Part shown: positions 34,746 to 44,054 of the stretch, in pieces
How the letters are laid out: each line of letters begins with the position of its first letter
Numbering within the stretch: position 1 is the first letter of the stretch
NCBI GenBank assembly: GCA_010093515.1
Contig: MU001705.1
Location: 62,001 to 126,000, forward strand
From: Lineolata rhizophorae
Lineage: Eukaryota; Ascomycota; Dothideomycetes; Lineolatales; Lineolataceae
Reading direction: 5' to 3'
Length of the DNA stretch: 64,000 bases
Program-made: the position numbers and the translations under genes
Notes under the pieces: generated by a model
What the model was told of the DNA's origin: nothing
The model's input: the letters and a program-made list of their open reading frames with translations, nothing else
Databases searched by the model: none

Positions 34746-35996
34746 TCACTTGAACAGCTCAAACAAGCTCGCCGTCGAGGTTCCGATCCACTCTACTAGG
34801 CCGCTCATCCACTGTAGCCAGCTTTCGGCCTGTTGAAAAGACAGTAGAGCAACAGCCAGCATGTAAGCTTTTCATGATCATAGACGAGTAGGATACCTGC
34901 AACGCACGCAGTGCGGCCTGACAAGACCAGGTAAAAGGTTCATCAGATAGAGGGAGGCAACTTCAATGCTGTACCGGAGGTTGGTAGTTGATGGGCCGCC
35001 TGCCGAAACAAGATCTCTACGTCAGCACATCTAGTTCTCCAATACACCAATGCGGGGATGAGCGAGGCTAGCTGCCCAAAAAAAAACAAGCCCGTCAAGG
35101 GTGTAGACGTACTTGAATAGCAGGATGTGCGGCTCCGGCTCGTGCACTTCGTAGTGTTCCCAGCCAAGGCTCTGTCGGAGTCACGTGTCTCGCGTCAGCA
35201 AAAGCACTATCAACCTTCCCAAAACGGCAGCGACCTCGAGCCTTGCAGGGGCCAAGCATTACCGACCGCATGCATGCATCGCTAATGCATGCACGAAGCC
35301 AGCCCAGCTCCCAGCGGCTCGGAATATTCCAAAAGGGCAGGAAGGGAACCAAAGCGCGTTGGTCGCGCGTAGGTCGTAGGTACGCACCTGCGTGATGCCG
35401 AGCGCCCTCCACTCGTCCTCCCACAGCAACTTGAGCGTGCCGCGCGTACCGTCAAAGTACTCCTTGGGTATCGCCTTGAGCATCTGCTTGGGCAGCTGCA
35501 CGTGTCTATACTCGAAGTTGTCGTCGGAGTACCTGTTTTGAGGTGGGTACGCGCGGGCGTACCGCACGAAGATGGCAGTTAGCTCCACCCATAAATCAAC
35601 CTTCAACTCGAGGAAAAGGAAAAGAAAGAGAGGGAGAGAATAAAGAAAGACACTCGAGCACGATCGCCGGTGGCTGCAGTTGTAGCTTGGCACGTAGACG
35701 CAGTACGCGAACCTCGCGCTCCACACATAGACACTCTCTTCCGACACCACCAGCCTTCGTCCTCGACATGCTCATGCTGCCACTGTTACCAGCCAGCTGC
35801 CTCACGCTCTCGCCTCGGGAATAAGACACAGCACGCGACCTGCAAACAAAAAACTCCCCGCTCAACCCAGTCACTCGACTCACCTGGCAGAATAATGGAT
35901 CGAATCGATAAACTCCTCCAGCTTGTCGCGCTCGGCCTCGGACAGCGGGCGCGGGCGCTTGTTCCGCCTCGTCACGTCGATGTCCATGGACGCCAT
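34746..35996 (-). CDS. CKS1: Cyclin-dependent kinase regulatory subunit Cks1/Suc1
   Basis: Small adaptor of Cdc28/Cdk1 that helps multisite phosphorylation at cell-cycle transitions. Exons: 35884-35996, 35388-35532, 35113-35171, then 34975-34999, 34897-34917 and 34746-34829. The start is [20 protein letters not shown]; a second ATG three codons in (35987) is equally plausible. Core motifs: [18 protein letters not shown], the phosphate pocket and hinge region [20 protein letters not shown], and [12 protein letters not shown]. After PINYQPP two outcomes are possible. Splicing with two short introns (57 and 67 bp) and in-frame junctions adds AALRALQ and a Trp-rich 27-residue tail (148 residues total). 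Reading through instead ends at PVQH (stop at 34963, 117 residues). Intron 1 is long (351 bp). Confidence 0.92.
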
Positions 35997-37562
35997 CGTC
36001 GTTCTTCCTCTCCTTGCTTTGCGGCTGCGGGCTGGCTCGATCTATGCAGGGGCGGGTGGGGGATCCCTTCTGCCCGTCGGACAGCAGAGCCAAGGTCAAG
36101 CGGCCCGGCTTCCTGGCCTTCCCGCGTCGTCCGCGTGTGCTCGTGCCGTGTGTTGCGCGTCGCCGAGGGGCGGCGTGGATGGCGGGCTCTAGCGTGCGCG
36201 CGCGTGCGCGTGTGTGTGTGTGCGCTGCCTAGGTTCGCTTCTTCGAGCTGGCTGAGCTAAGTGTTGTCCCGGAGAGGATGGGCTGGGCCGGGCTCGACGG
36301 CGCGCGCCGTGTGCGTGTGTGCGTGTCGGGCGTGCGGAAGACGTGGAGGTGTGCGGTGCGGAGCGTGGTCTGGCGTGGGTGATGCCTACTGTCTATAGCA
36401 GGCGGGTATCCAGGCACCGCGGGTTCGGTCGTCGCTGAGGGTCCCGCGTGGGGTCGCAGGCTGGACAGAGAGGCAAGCAGAGCTAGGTAAGGCGCGGCTC
36501 CGCTGATCGACTGCCTAGATGGTAAGCAGGCAGGCGCGAAAGGCAGGTGTGTGGTGTGGATGGTGCAGCAGGTGAGGAGGAAACACGGAAGCAGCGCCCG
36601 AGTGTCCTTCAAGTTATTTCCTTCCAGGCAGCGGCCGACGACGGGCAGGGGGGGCTGCCTTCCTAGAAATACCACGGCGCACAAGGATCTTTAGGCAGTC
36701 GCCGCCCAGCCTGGTGCTGGAAGCAACCGGACGCAAACAACTTGAACGCACAACAATAGCCCTACGATACCGTACCTCCTCCCACAATAGCCCGCCTGTC
36801 CGACACAAACGCACAATAAAAACAAGACAAAAACGCTAGGGCTTATTGTCTTCTTTCGATTGTTGTTTTCCTCAGTGGGCGTGACTCGTCCGGTACGTTC
36901 CGCAGCTCGTGCGTGCGGCTGGGTGAATTGGATGCAGTTAAGTTCGGCAGGCAGGGCTGCACGACCGGCGGCCTGAAGGTGGGCGCTTTTGTTTTTGTTG
37001 TCGACCTGCGGCGTGCCGGCAGGGCATGCACGGGCCCCGGACGAGGGGCAGACGCACAGCCTGGGCCGGGCACGTGCGGCAGCACCCGAGACGAGGCGCC
37101 AGCCAGCCGGCCCCTGCCGCTCCAATCAAGCAGGGTACGCCTGCGAATGGCACACATTGAACGTTTCAAACAGTACCTACGTAGTGGTCTTGGACGACTT
37201 TTCCACTCGCTTTACCAGGTCCATCAACATCTTTGAGAGAGGGGAAGCGTATTTGGTAACAACGCACATTCAGCGAGCGGAAGCCAAGCAAAAGAGCCAG
37301 CATTCACGTTGTCCCGCTTTGGTCACGGTCAGTTAGCCACTCGGCTCTCAAAAAAAAAAAAAAAAAAAAGGCTCTTTCGGCCAATTACCTTCGTCTAATG
37401 CTAAAGTGAAAACCGATTGAAGTATGGAAAAGTTAAATGGAACAAAATCCTATACATCAACCGCTAGAGCCACCATCGCCTTAAGCTCTTCGAAGCCGCC
37501 CGCCACCCTGCGTTCCAGTCATCCTCGTCCGTCGAGCCGGCGTCAACGTCGTCCCGTCACTT
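35997..37562. other. Upstream region of CKS1, no gene seen
   Basis: 1.57 kb, GC-rich near CKS1 with a GT/GC microsatellite at about 36193-36222, then an A20 run at 37350-37369 near the 3' end of the copper ATPase. The GC-rich frames in both strands are Arg/Pro/Ala-rich chance frames. Confidence 0.5.
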
Positions 37563-40500
37563 TCACATGCGAGCAGGACCGACGCCCGCCTTCCTGAACC
37601 CCACAACCGGCAACCCAGTCTTCAACGCCAAACTGCTCGTCACGACGCTAATGCTGCTCAGCGCCATGGCCAGACTCGCCCACACCGGGTCCAGCCGGAC
37701 GTGGCTGCCGTTGCTCGTGACGGAATAGAGCGCGCCGGCGGCGATCGGCAGCGCCATCATGTTGTACACCAGCGCCCAGCCGAAATTGAACTTGATCCGC
37801 CGGAACACGACGCGGCTGAGCTGGATCAGCACGACCACGGCGCACAGATCGGACGACATGAGCACGAAGTGGGCCGACGAAATGGCTACGTCAGAGCCGG
37901 AGCCGATGGCGATGCCGACGTCGGCGACGGCTAGGGCCGGGGAGTCGTTGACACCGTCGCCGACCATGGCGATTGTCGCTCTCCCGGTTGACTTTTGACG
38001 TCGCGACAACCAGTGTCTGCCGAGTCTTGCCTGCGAGCGCTGCAGGTACCGTATCTTCTCCGCCTTTTGCTCCGGTAGCACGCCGGCGATTACCTTGTCT
38101 GAGGGAATCCCGACCATGCGCCCCACTGCGCGTGCTGTCGTCTCGTTATCCCCCGAGATCATCCAAGTGTCGATGCCTTGCTTTTGTAGAGTCTGGACGA
38201 CGGACCCAGATTCCTGCCGTACGGGATCGGACACTGCGGCAATGACATGGAGCGCCCATTTGCCGAGTGTTGAAGCTTCGACATCGGTTATTCTGATTGC
38301 AACGAGGACGACAGACTTCCCTTGGACCTTCCACGACTCCAAAGTCTCGACGACGGAAGCATCAAGGCCGATGTCGTTCTCCGACATTAACGTCTCGTTG
38401 CCAACGAGGACCATGTACGATTTTCCCGGATACTGATCACTATTGCACAGGCTTTTCATGCCTCGCCCTGGCAGCTCGTCTACGGAAGCCAAGTGAATAT
38501 TGACTCGGTCCTCGTCGTCCAGAAATCGGACGACAGCACCTGCTATCGGGTGGCTGCTCTTCTCCTCTATCCCTTTAATGAGACTTGGCACAAGTCGAGA
38601 GTCGGCCTCCGTTGGTGGCGACGTTTGCACGTGTTCCCATTCAGTGACCGATGGCTTGCCTCCCTCTGTTAAAGTACCGGTCTTGTCGAACACGACGATG
38701 TCTAGCGTACTAGTCTCCTGGAAGGCCTCCCCGCCCCCCTTCGCCAGTATGCCATTTTTTGCAGCGATCCCTCCGCCAACGAACATAGCCGTTGGCGCGG
38801 CCAGCCCAAAGCCGCACGGGCAGGCGATGATGAACACGGCGATGGAAAACTGCAGCGACCAGTACGGCCAAGACCCTGATTCGACGTCGAGCCAGGCACG
38901 CGGAAGTGAGCCTGTCTCGCCCAACGCGAGCCAGATGATCCAGGTCGAGATGGAGATCGCCGTAATGACGGGAACGAAGTAACTTGTGACCGTGTCGCCG
39001 ACTCGCTCGACAGGGGCGCGTCGTGCTTGCCCCTCTCTTACCACCTCGATGATCTGATCCAGCATTGACGAACCCACAATCTTCGTCGCGCGCATAGAGA
39101 TGGGAGCGCCCTGGTTGATGGTACCCGACAGCACGTCGTCGCCGATACTCTTCGCGATGAGGCGCGATTCCCCGGTTAGGCTGGATTCGTCGAAGCTCCC
39201 TTGGCCATCGAGCAAGATGCCATCGCAGGCCGGAGATGCGCCGTGAGGGACCAGAATGACATCCCCGGCTTCAATTTCATCCACGGGCGTTTTGCGGAGG
39301 ATGTCCGGCTGGGACTTGTCCAGCCGGGTTGAGTCGCAGATGACAGCTTCTGTAGGACGCAGCTGGCCTAAACTTGCCACCGCGTCGGCAGTCTTCGCCC
39401 TGCTCCACGCTTCAATAAGACGGCCTATCAACAGAAACATTGTGAGAAAAACGACCGAGTCGAAATAGAATGATTCGTGGACCGTTGCTCGACTGTTATG
39501 CGCGCCGGACTTCCGCGACGCGATAATTAGCTCCGCAATCGACGCAAAGTAGGCAATCGAGGTGCCGAGTGACATGAGCTGATTCATGCTCCCGAAACGG
39601 TAGAAACGACGGAATATCGGGGTCGAACTTCCCGGGCGCCAAAGGGCGAAAAGCTCCTTCAAAGCGCGGCGGTGGAACCAGTCTGCGGCAAAGAAATAGA
39701 CGGGCGTCGAGATGATGAATAGAGCCCATTGTCCTCGAGGGACGTTTGCCCAGGGTGTCGTCAGGTATCCTCGAATGCTATTTTCGCTCGAGACGAGACC
39801 CATGAAGACGATTCCAATGATGAAGGATGGAATGGCTGCTAGGACGCAGAGAAGAACTCGACAGATGATAAGAAGCCTTTCACGGGCGTGCATAGCTCGG
39901 GCCCGTTCTTCGAGCGTCGGCGGATGGTAGATGCTTGCTTTGAAAGATTGGTCGACTGTTTCCATTGCAGCCAAGATATGACGTATCGTAAAACCCGGCG
40001 CCTTCGGCGTGTAAGTGACTGTAAGGATTGGGTCTTTTAGTGTTGGCTGCCTGTCGACCGTGACCGGGTGATCTAAAACAGTCAGAGCAGCAAGAATCTG
40101 CGGTAAAGACTCTTCACTAGACACTCCATTGACGCGCACTGACACCGTGCGGGTTGCAGGTTCGCCGTCTGAGCTTCCTATCTTCGCCAGATCAATCAAG
40201 GTTGCATGATACCGATCTCCGACTGAGTTGATGATGCGAAGTATGTCCGAAATATGCTTCTTGTTTTCGAACTCGACCGTAACGCTCTCTTCCACGATAG
40301 CCACCTCAACCTTCCTCACCCAAGACTCCCGCTCAAGAGCCTCGGCGACGACCGAGGCACACGCGCCGTCCGTCACCCCCTCAACTGCAAAGGACGCCCT
40401 CCAGAACTGCGGCTCCGATCTCGCCTTTTCAGCCTGGCGCTGCGAGAACGGCTTGACCTCTTCCAGCACGGCGCCGTAGCCGAGCTCTTCGATCGCGTCG

Positions 40501-41168
40501 GCGAGCTCGCCGGCGCGGCCGTCCCCCACAAAGTCCACCACCGCCGAGCTGGCGAGCAGCACGACGTTGGCCCGGCGCACGTACGGCCTAGCCTCGAGCG
40601 TCTCGGTGATGGCGCGCACGCACGCGCTGCACGTCATGCCGGTGACGGAGAACAGAGCCCGGGATTGCTCGCCGGGGGTTGCGGGCGTGGCTTGCACGCT
40701 CTCGAGGGCCGTGAGACTGGTGCCCTCGGCGGCAGCGGGGGCGGAATTCGCGCCGTCTTTCTCGGCTTGGGGACCGCGCGTGGTGCTGTCGTCGCGGGCG
40801 CCTGCGCGGCATAGTTCGCAACGCTCGGGATGCGCTTTGGGTTCTTTGTCGCGTGACGGGCGGCGGAGCTGGTTTCGCAGGTGCTGGAAGAATTGCGGCA
40901 ATGGGGAAGCGTGTCGATGGGATGGCTCAGCCCCGGGCTGGCTTATAACGACGGTCTCATGGCCAGCGCGTGCCAATGCAGCGGATATGGCGTCCGGCTC
41001 AATATCCGGGGGATGGGAGACGGTAACAGTCTTGGACTCCAGGGAGCATGTAACCGAGATGGGGCCCGGCCGCAGGTTCACCACCAGGTCCTCAATGCGG
41101 CCGGCGCAGCCTCGGCAGTGCAAGTTCGAGACCAGAAGCCGAGTACATCGCGCATTCATTGGGGGCAA
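37563..41168 (-). CDS. Copper-transporting P1B-type ATPase (Ccc2/CrpA-like)
   Basis: Pumps Cu+ across membranes, either into the secretory pathway (Ccc2 role) or out of the cell for resistance (CrpA role). Single exon, 1201 residues. The N-terminus has an HMA domain with HCRGC near residue 17, a Cys pair ERCELC near 115, a canonical HMA with GMTCSAC near 177, and two HMA-like repeats (near 260 and 340) without CxxC. Transmembrane helices follow from LLIICRVLLCVLAAIPSFII. The actuator motif is LTGES, the metal site CPC is in IIACPCGFGLAAPTAM, the phosphorylation site is DKTGTLTEGG, the HP motif is SSHPIAG, and GDGVNDSPALAVADVGIAIG is the hinge. The last helices contain VYNMMALPIAAG and MALSSISVV, which mark P1B-1 Cu+ pumps. 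Loss of CxxC in two repeats favours a resistance-type pump, by inference. Confidence 0.93.
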   Translation of the reverse strand: MPPMNARCTRLLVSNLHCRGCAGRIEDLVVNLRPGPISVTCSLESKTVTVSHPPDIEPDAISAALARAGHETVVISQPGAEPSHRHASPLPQFFQHLRNQLRRPSRDKEPKAHPERCELCRAGARDDSTTRGPQAEKDGANSAPAAAEGTSLTALESVQATPATPGEQSRALFSVTGMTCSACVRAITETLEARPYVRRANVVLLASSAVVDFVGDGRAGELADAIEELGYGAVLEEVKPFSQRQAEKARSEPQFWRASFAVEGVTDGACASVVAEALERESWVRKVEVAIVEESVTVEFENKKHISDILRIINSVGDRYHATLIDLAKIGSSDGEPATRTVSVRVNGVSSEESLPQILAALTVLDHPVTVDRQPTLKDPILTVTYTPKAPGFTIRHILAAMETVDQSFKASIYHPPTLEERARAMHARERLLIICRVLLCVLAAIPSFIIGIVFMGLVSSENSIRGYLTTPWANVPRGQWALFIISTPVYFFAADWFHRRALKELFALWRPGSSTPIFRRFYRFGSMNQLMSLGTSIAYFASIAELIIASRKSGAHNSRATVHESFYFDSVVFLTMFLLIGRLIEAWSRAKTADAVASLGQLRPTEAVICDSTRLDKSQPDILRKTPVDEIEAGDVILVPHGASPACDGILLDGQGSFDESSLTGESRLIAKSIGDDVLSGTINQGAPISMRATKIVGSSMLDQIIEVVREGQARRAPVERVGDTVTSYFVPVITAISISTWIIWLALGETGSLPRAWLDVESGSWPYWSLQFSIAVFIIACPCGFGLAAPTAMFVGGGIAAKNGILAKGGGEAFQETSTLDIVVFDKTGTLTEGGKPSVTEWEHVQTSPPTEADSRLVPSLIKGIEEKSSHPIAGAVVRFLDDEDRVNIHLASVDELPGRGMKSLCNSDQYPGKSYMVLVGNETLMSENDIGLDASVVETLESWKVQGKSVVLVAIRITDVEASTLGKWALHVIAAVSDPVRQESGSVVQTLQKQGIDTWMISGDNETTARAVGRMVGIPSDKVIAGVLPEQKAEKIRYLQRSQARLGRHWLSRRQKSTGRATIAMVGDGVNDSPALAVADVGIAIGSGSDVAISSAHFVLMSSDLCAVVVLIQLSRVVFRRIKFNFGWALVYNMMALPIAAGALYSVTSNGSHVRLDPVWASLAMALSSISVVTSSLALKTGLPVVGFRKAGVGPARM

Positions 41169-42620
41169 ATAGGGTACCGGTGGCTTTTAGATACACCTGA
41201 AAAGGATGTACGGAACGAAGTCGGGAGGGGGGGCTGCGAGAATCACAGAAGGGCTGCCAAGGACGGCCGGCATCTAAGGTAAGCGGCCTATCAGAGTGTG
41301 AGAACATATGAGCACATTATCGCTGCATGCCACATCCGGGCGTGCGCGAGTGAAATGCCGTCTGGAAGGTAGGTAGAGGCGGGGAGCTGGTCCCAGACCT
41401 CTAACCCTAACCAGCTAGCCCTAAGCCTAACCCTATGTAGTACCGCGCTTCGGTAGACCTCGCCGTTTAGGTTCAAGTCCTGCAACTTGGGATGTACATA
41501 GTCACCACAAAACACTCCCCCTCCCCCACTTGCGATATCGAGGACGAGGTCCCTTGTGGAGCTAGAGTTCGAACTCCGCCTGCACACTGACATTTCCTCC
41601 TTCATCCGCGGCAGAACGTTCGCCCGCACCCGCCGATAGCAAAGCACGACCTCAGCGAGAGCACGGCGCTACGCGTGAGCGAGGGCACAGGCGCGCTTCA
41701 GTTGCGGACATGTACATAGGCCGCGGGTGATGCGTACATGCCCTACCAGGGCTGTGCCTTGAACCTGCTATGCTCGTACTCGCGAAAACTGCTTTTCACG
41801 GACGACTTAAGAGCCCAGAAATCGGAGGCGGTTGCTCCCAGGATTTGTTATCGATAAAAATAAGAGGAGCTGCTAACCACATGACTGTTCAATTCTCGTC
41901 CATAGTTCCTACCAGCCGCTACGCAGCAGAACGCTGGAGCAGACCGTCTTACGTCACGTTTCACGTTTCACGCTTCAACTGCAACCGAGTCAGGCAAGCA
42001 GGCACCGCACATCACGTCGACACCGCTCAAACAAAACAATCCGTTTCAAAAAAGAACCCCCAACCAGCGTCCAAACTTCAATTCATCAATAAAACAAACA
42101 ATCTCCTCGTGAAGATGCGCAATCCATATCAAAACACCGAAGCCCCTCATCACCAACCCTTCCCACCCGAGCCCCCCCAACCCTACCAATACCTAAAACC
42201 CCCCTCCCCTCCGTGAGGTAGCATACAAGCCACCAAAACTGAACCTAAAAAAAAAGTACAGCGCCACTGATATACAAAGCAGCAGACAAAGAAAAGCCCA
42301 AGGAAAGGGAGTGCCAGCCACGGCGGCGTGCATTGAGCAAAAGGGGTAAAAGGAAATCAGTCAAAGGAGGGAGCGTGGAAGCGACCGGGGCCCTCTGCCT
42401 CTAATCGCAGTCAAAAAAATAAAATAAAATAAAAAAGGCCGTCCAGAGAAACTCCCCGACCCAGCCGAACAGCAAAAAAAGTCTCCAGGCCAGCCTAGCC
42501 AAGCGCAGACACGCCCTCGGAAGAACCAAGAACCAAGAACAAGAAAAAAAAAAAACAAAAAAAAGGGTAGTATGCACAAGAACGGCACCCCATTTCCCCT
42601 CTTTTTTCCCCCGTCAATTC
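41169..42620. other. Intergenic, with a short telomere-like patch
   Basis: 1.45 kb with no gene seen. The left part is the promoter of the copper ATPase. Two perfect CCCTAA units and two near copies lie at 41401-41436. The right end is A-rich (42247-42570, many short A runs) and should hold the 3' UTR of the low-complexity gene. Confidence 0.5.
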
Positions 42621-44054
42621 TCAAATCCACACCACCGGCGTCTCCGTCTCCGGCGCCGTCGCCGCCGCCGCCGCCTCCCCGCACCCCCCGACCCTCTCGT
42701 CCACCGCCACCACCGCCGCCGCCGCCATCATCATGCCCGCGACCAGGTCGCGGATCTCGGCCGCGTACTCGGCCGCGCTGAAGCAGCCCAGGCCCTTCTC
42801 GCGCATGACGCGCGCATCCTCGTGCTCGCGCTCGCGCTCGCGCGCGCCGTTGGGCCCCGCCCGCCCGCCGCCGCCGTACTCCTCGGCCACCTCGTCCAGC
42901 TGCTCCAGCTCGCGCCCAAACGGATGCGTCTCGCGGCCTGCTGCTGCTGCTCTTCCGACCCGCTCCGCGACGCGCTCCTCCCCGTGCCTCCCTCCTTCTC
43001 CTTCTTTTTCTTCCCCTCCTTTTACTTCTTTTTCTTCCTCCGCCTCCGGCTCCAGCATCGGCCCCGGCTCCGGGTCCCCCCCGACGGCGCTCCCCCCGCG
43101 CGCCCGCCGCAAACTGCCACCGCTGCGCCGCTGTCTCGCGACGCGCTCGTGCGCGCGCTTGCTGTGGCTGGTCGCGCGGCGGGGCACGGGCGGGGACGGC
43201 GGCGCATCCGCCTCGGTTTCCGCCACTTCATCCGCCGTCCGCTGCTCCTGCTGCTGAGCCGCAGGCGGCGGAGGCGGAGGCGGGGGCGACGACGACGTCG
43301 ACGACGGCGTCGCCCTCCCCAGCGTGCGCCGCTGCGTCCGTGCGCGCGCCAGCGCCAGCGCCTCCTCCTGCGCGGCCCGGAAGTACGCCGAGAGGTGGTT
43401 GGGCCCGACCTGGTGCTTCGGCGACCGCTGGGTCACCTCGGCGGCGGCGGCGGCCTTGGCGGCGGCGTCGTCGTCGTCGTCCACGGAGGAGGCGTCCGTG
43501 AGCGCGGCGCTGCGGCCGCCGGGCGAGACGGGCGACGAGCTGGACGAGTAGAAGGCGGCGTCGGAGTCGTCGGCGGCCGCCGAGGACGAGGACGAGGCCG
43601 AGGCCGAGGAGGGCTGGCGCGCCGGCGTCGCGGCGTCGCTGGCGTTGCCGTGGGCGTTGGCGGCTGCGGTTGCGGCGCCGGCGTTGCTGTAGGCGTCGCG
43701 CGACACCTTGGCCGGCGCGATGCGCGCGCGCGGCACGTCGGGCGCCGAGTACGACAGCATGTTGGTGGTGGACACGAGCTCGAGCGGGGAGGAGATCAGA
43801 GGGCGGGCGGCATGGGCCGGCCCGGTGGTGGCGGCGGCGGCGGCGGCGGCGCTTTTGCGGGAGGAGGAAGAGGTCGTGGTGCGGGAGCGCGACGGAGGCG
43901 GGGCGGGCGCGGTGGCCGTGACGGCGGCCGGGAAGGTCATGGGTAGCATCGTGGCCGAGGGCGAGGGCGAGGGGAGCGGGTCGGATATCTCGGGGCGGTT
44001 GTGTGGGTGCGGACGCTGCTTGGAGCGGCGGGTGAAGGCGCGGGCGAGGGACAT
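42621..44054 (-). CDS. Low-complexity Ser/Ala/Pro/Glu-rich protein of unknown function
   Basis: Single frame of 477 codons beginning MSLARAFTRRSKQRPHPHNR. The N-terminal half is Ser/Ala-rich with an Asp run (SSVDDDDDAAAK). The middle has a proline run followed by QQQEQ and a basic, Arg-rich section. The third quarter is Glu/Lys-rich and probably helical. The C-terminal 130 residues look more conserved: THPFGRELEQLDEVAEEYG and CFSAAEYAAEIRDLVAGMMM, which could be short helices. No signal peptide, membrane segment or named domain is seen. Strong third-position GC and one long frame support coding, but GC-rich DNA also yields chance frames (another long frame overlaps it on the plus strand). The choice of this frame rests on the conserved-looking C-terminal block and the plausible start. 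Confidence 0.65.
   Translation of the reverse strand: MSLARAFTRRSKQRPHPHNRPEISDPLPSPSPSATMLPMTFPAAVTATAPAPPPSRSRTTTSSSSRKSAAAAAAATTGPAHAARPLISSPLELVSTTNMLSYSAPDVPRARIAPAKVSRDAYSNAGAATAAANAHGNASDAATPARQPSSASASSSSSAAADDSDAAFYSSSSSPVSPGGRSAALTDASSVDDDDDAAAKAAAAAEVTQRSPKHQVGPNHLSAYFRAAQEEALALARARTQRRTLGRATPSSTSSSPPPPPPPPAAQQQEQRTADEVAETEADAPPSPPVPRRATSHSKRAHERVARQRRSGGSLRRARGGSAVGGDPEPGPMLEPEAEEEKEVKGGEEKEGEGGRHGEERVAERVGRAAAAGRETHPFGRELEQLDEVAEEYGGGGRAGPNGAREREREHEDARVMREKGLGCFSAAEYAAEIRDLVAGMMMAAAAVVAVDERVGGCGEAAAAATAPETETPVVWI

Noticed and set aside
41440-41490. tRNA-like B-box (GGTTCAAGTCC)
   Set aside because: No A-box upstream at the right distance and the arms do not pair into a cloverleaf by eye.
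42822-43946. 374-codon plus-strand frame opposite the low-complexity gene
   Set aside because: Arg/Gly/Val-biased shadow of the minus-strand frame, which has the more plausible start and conserved-looking end.
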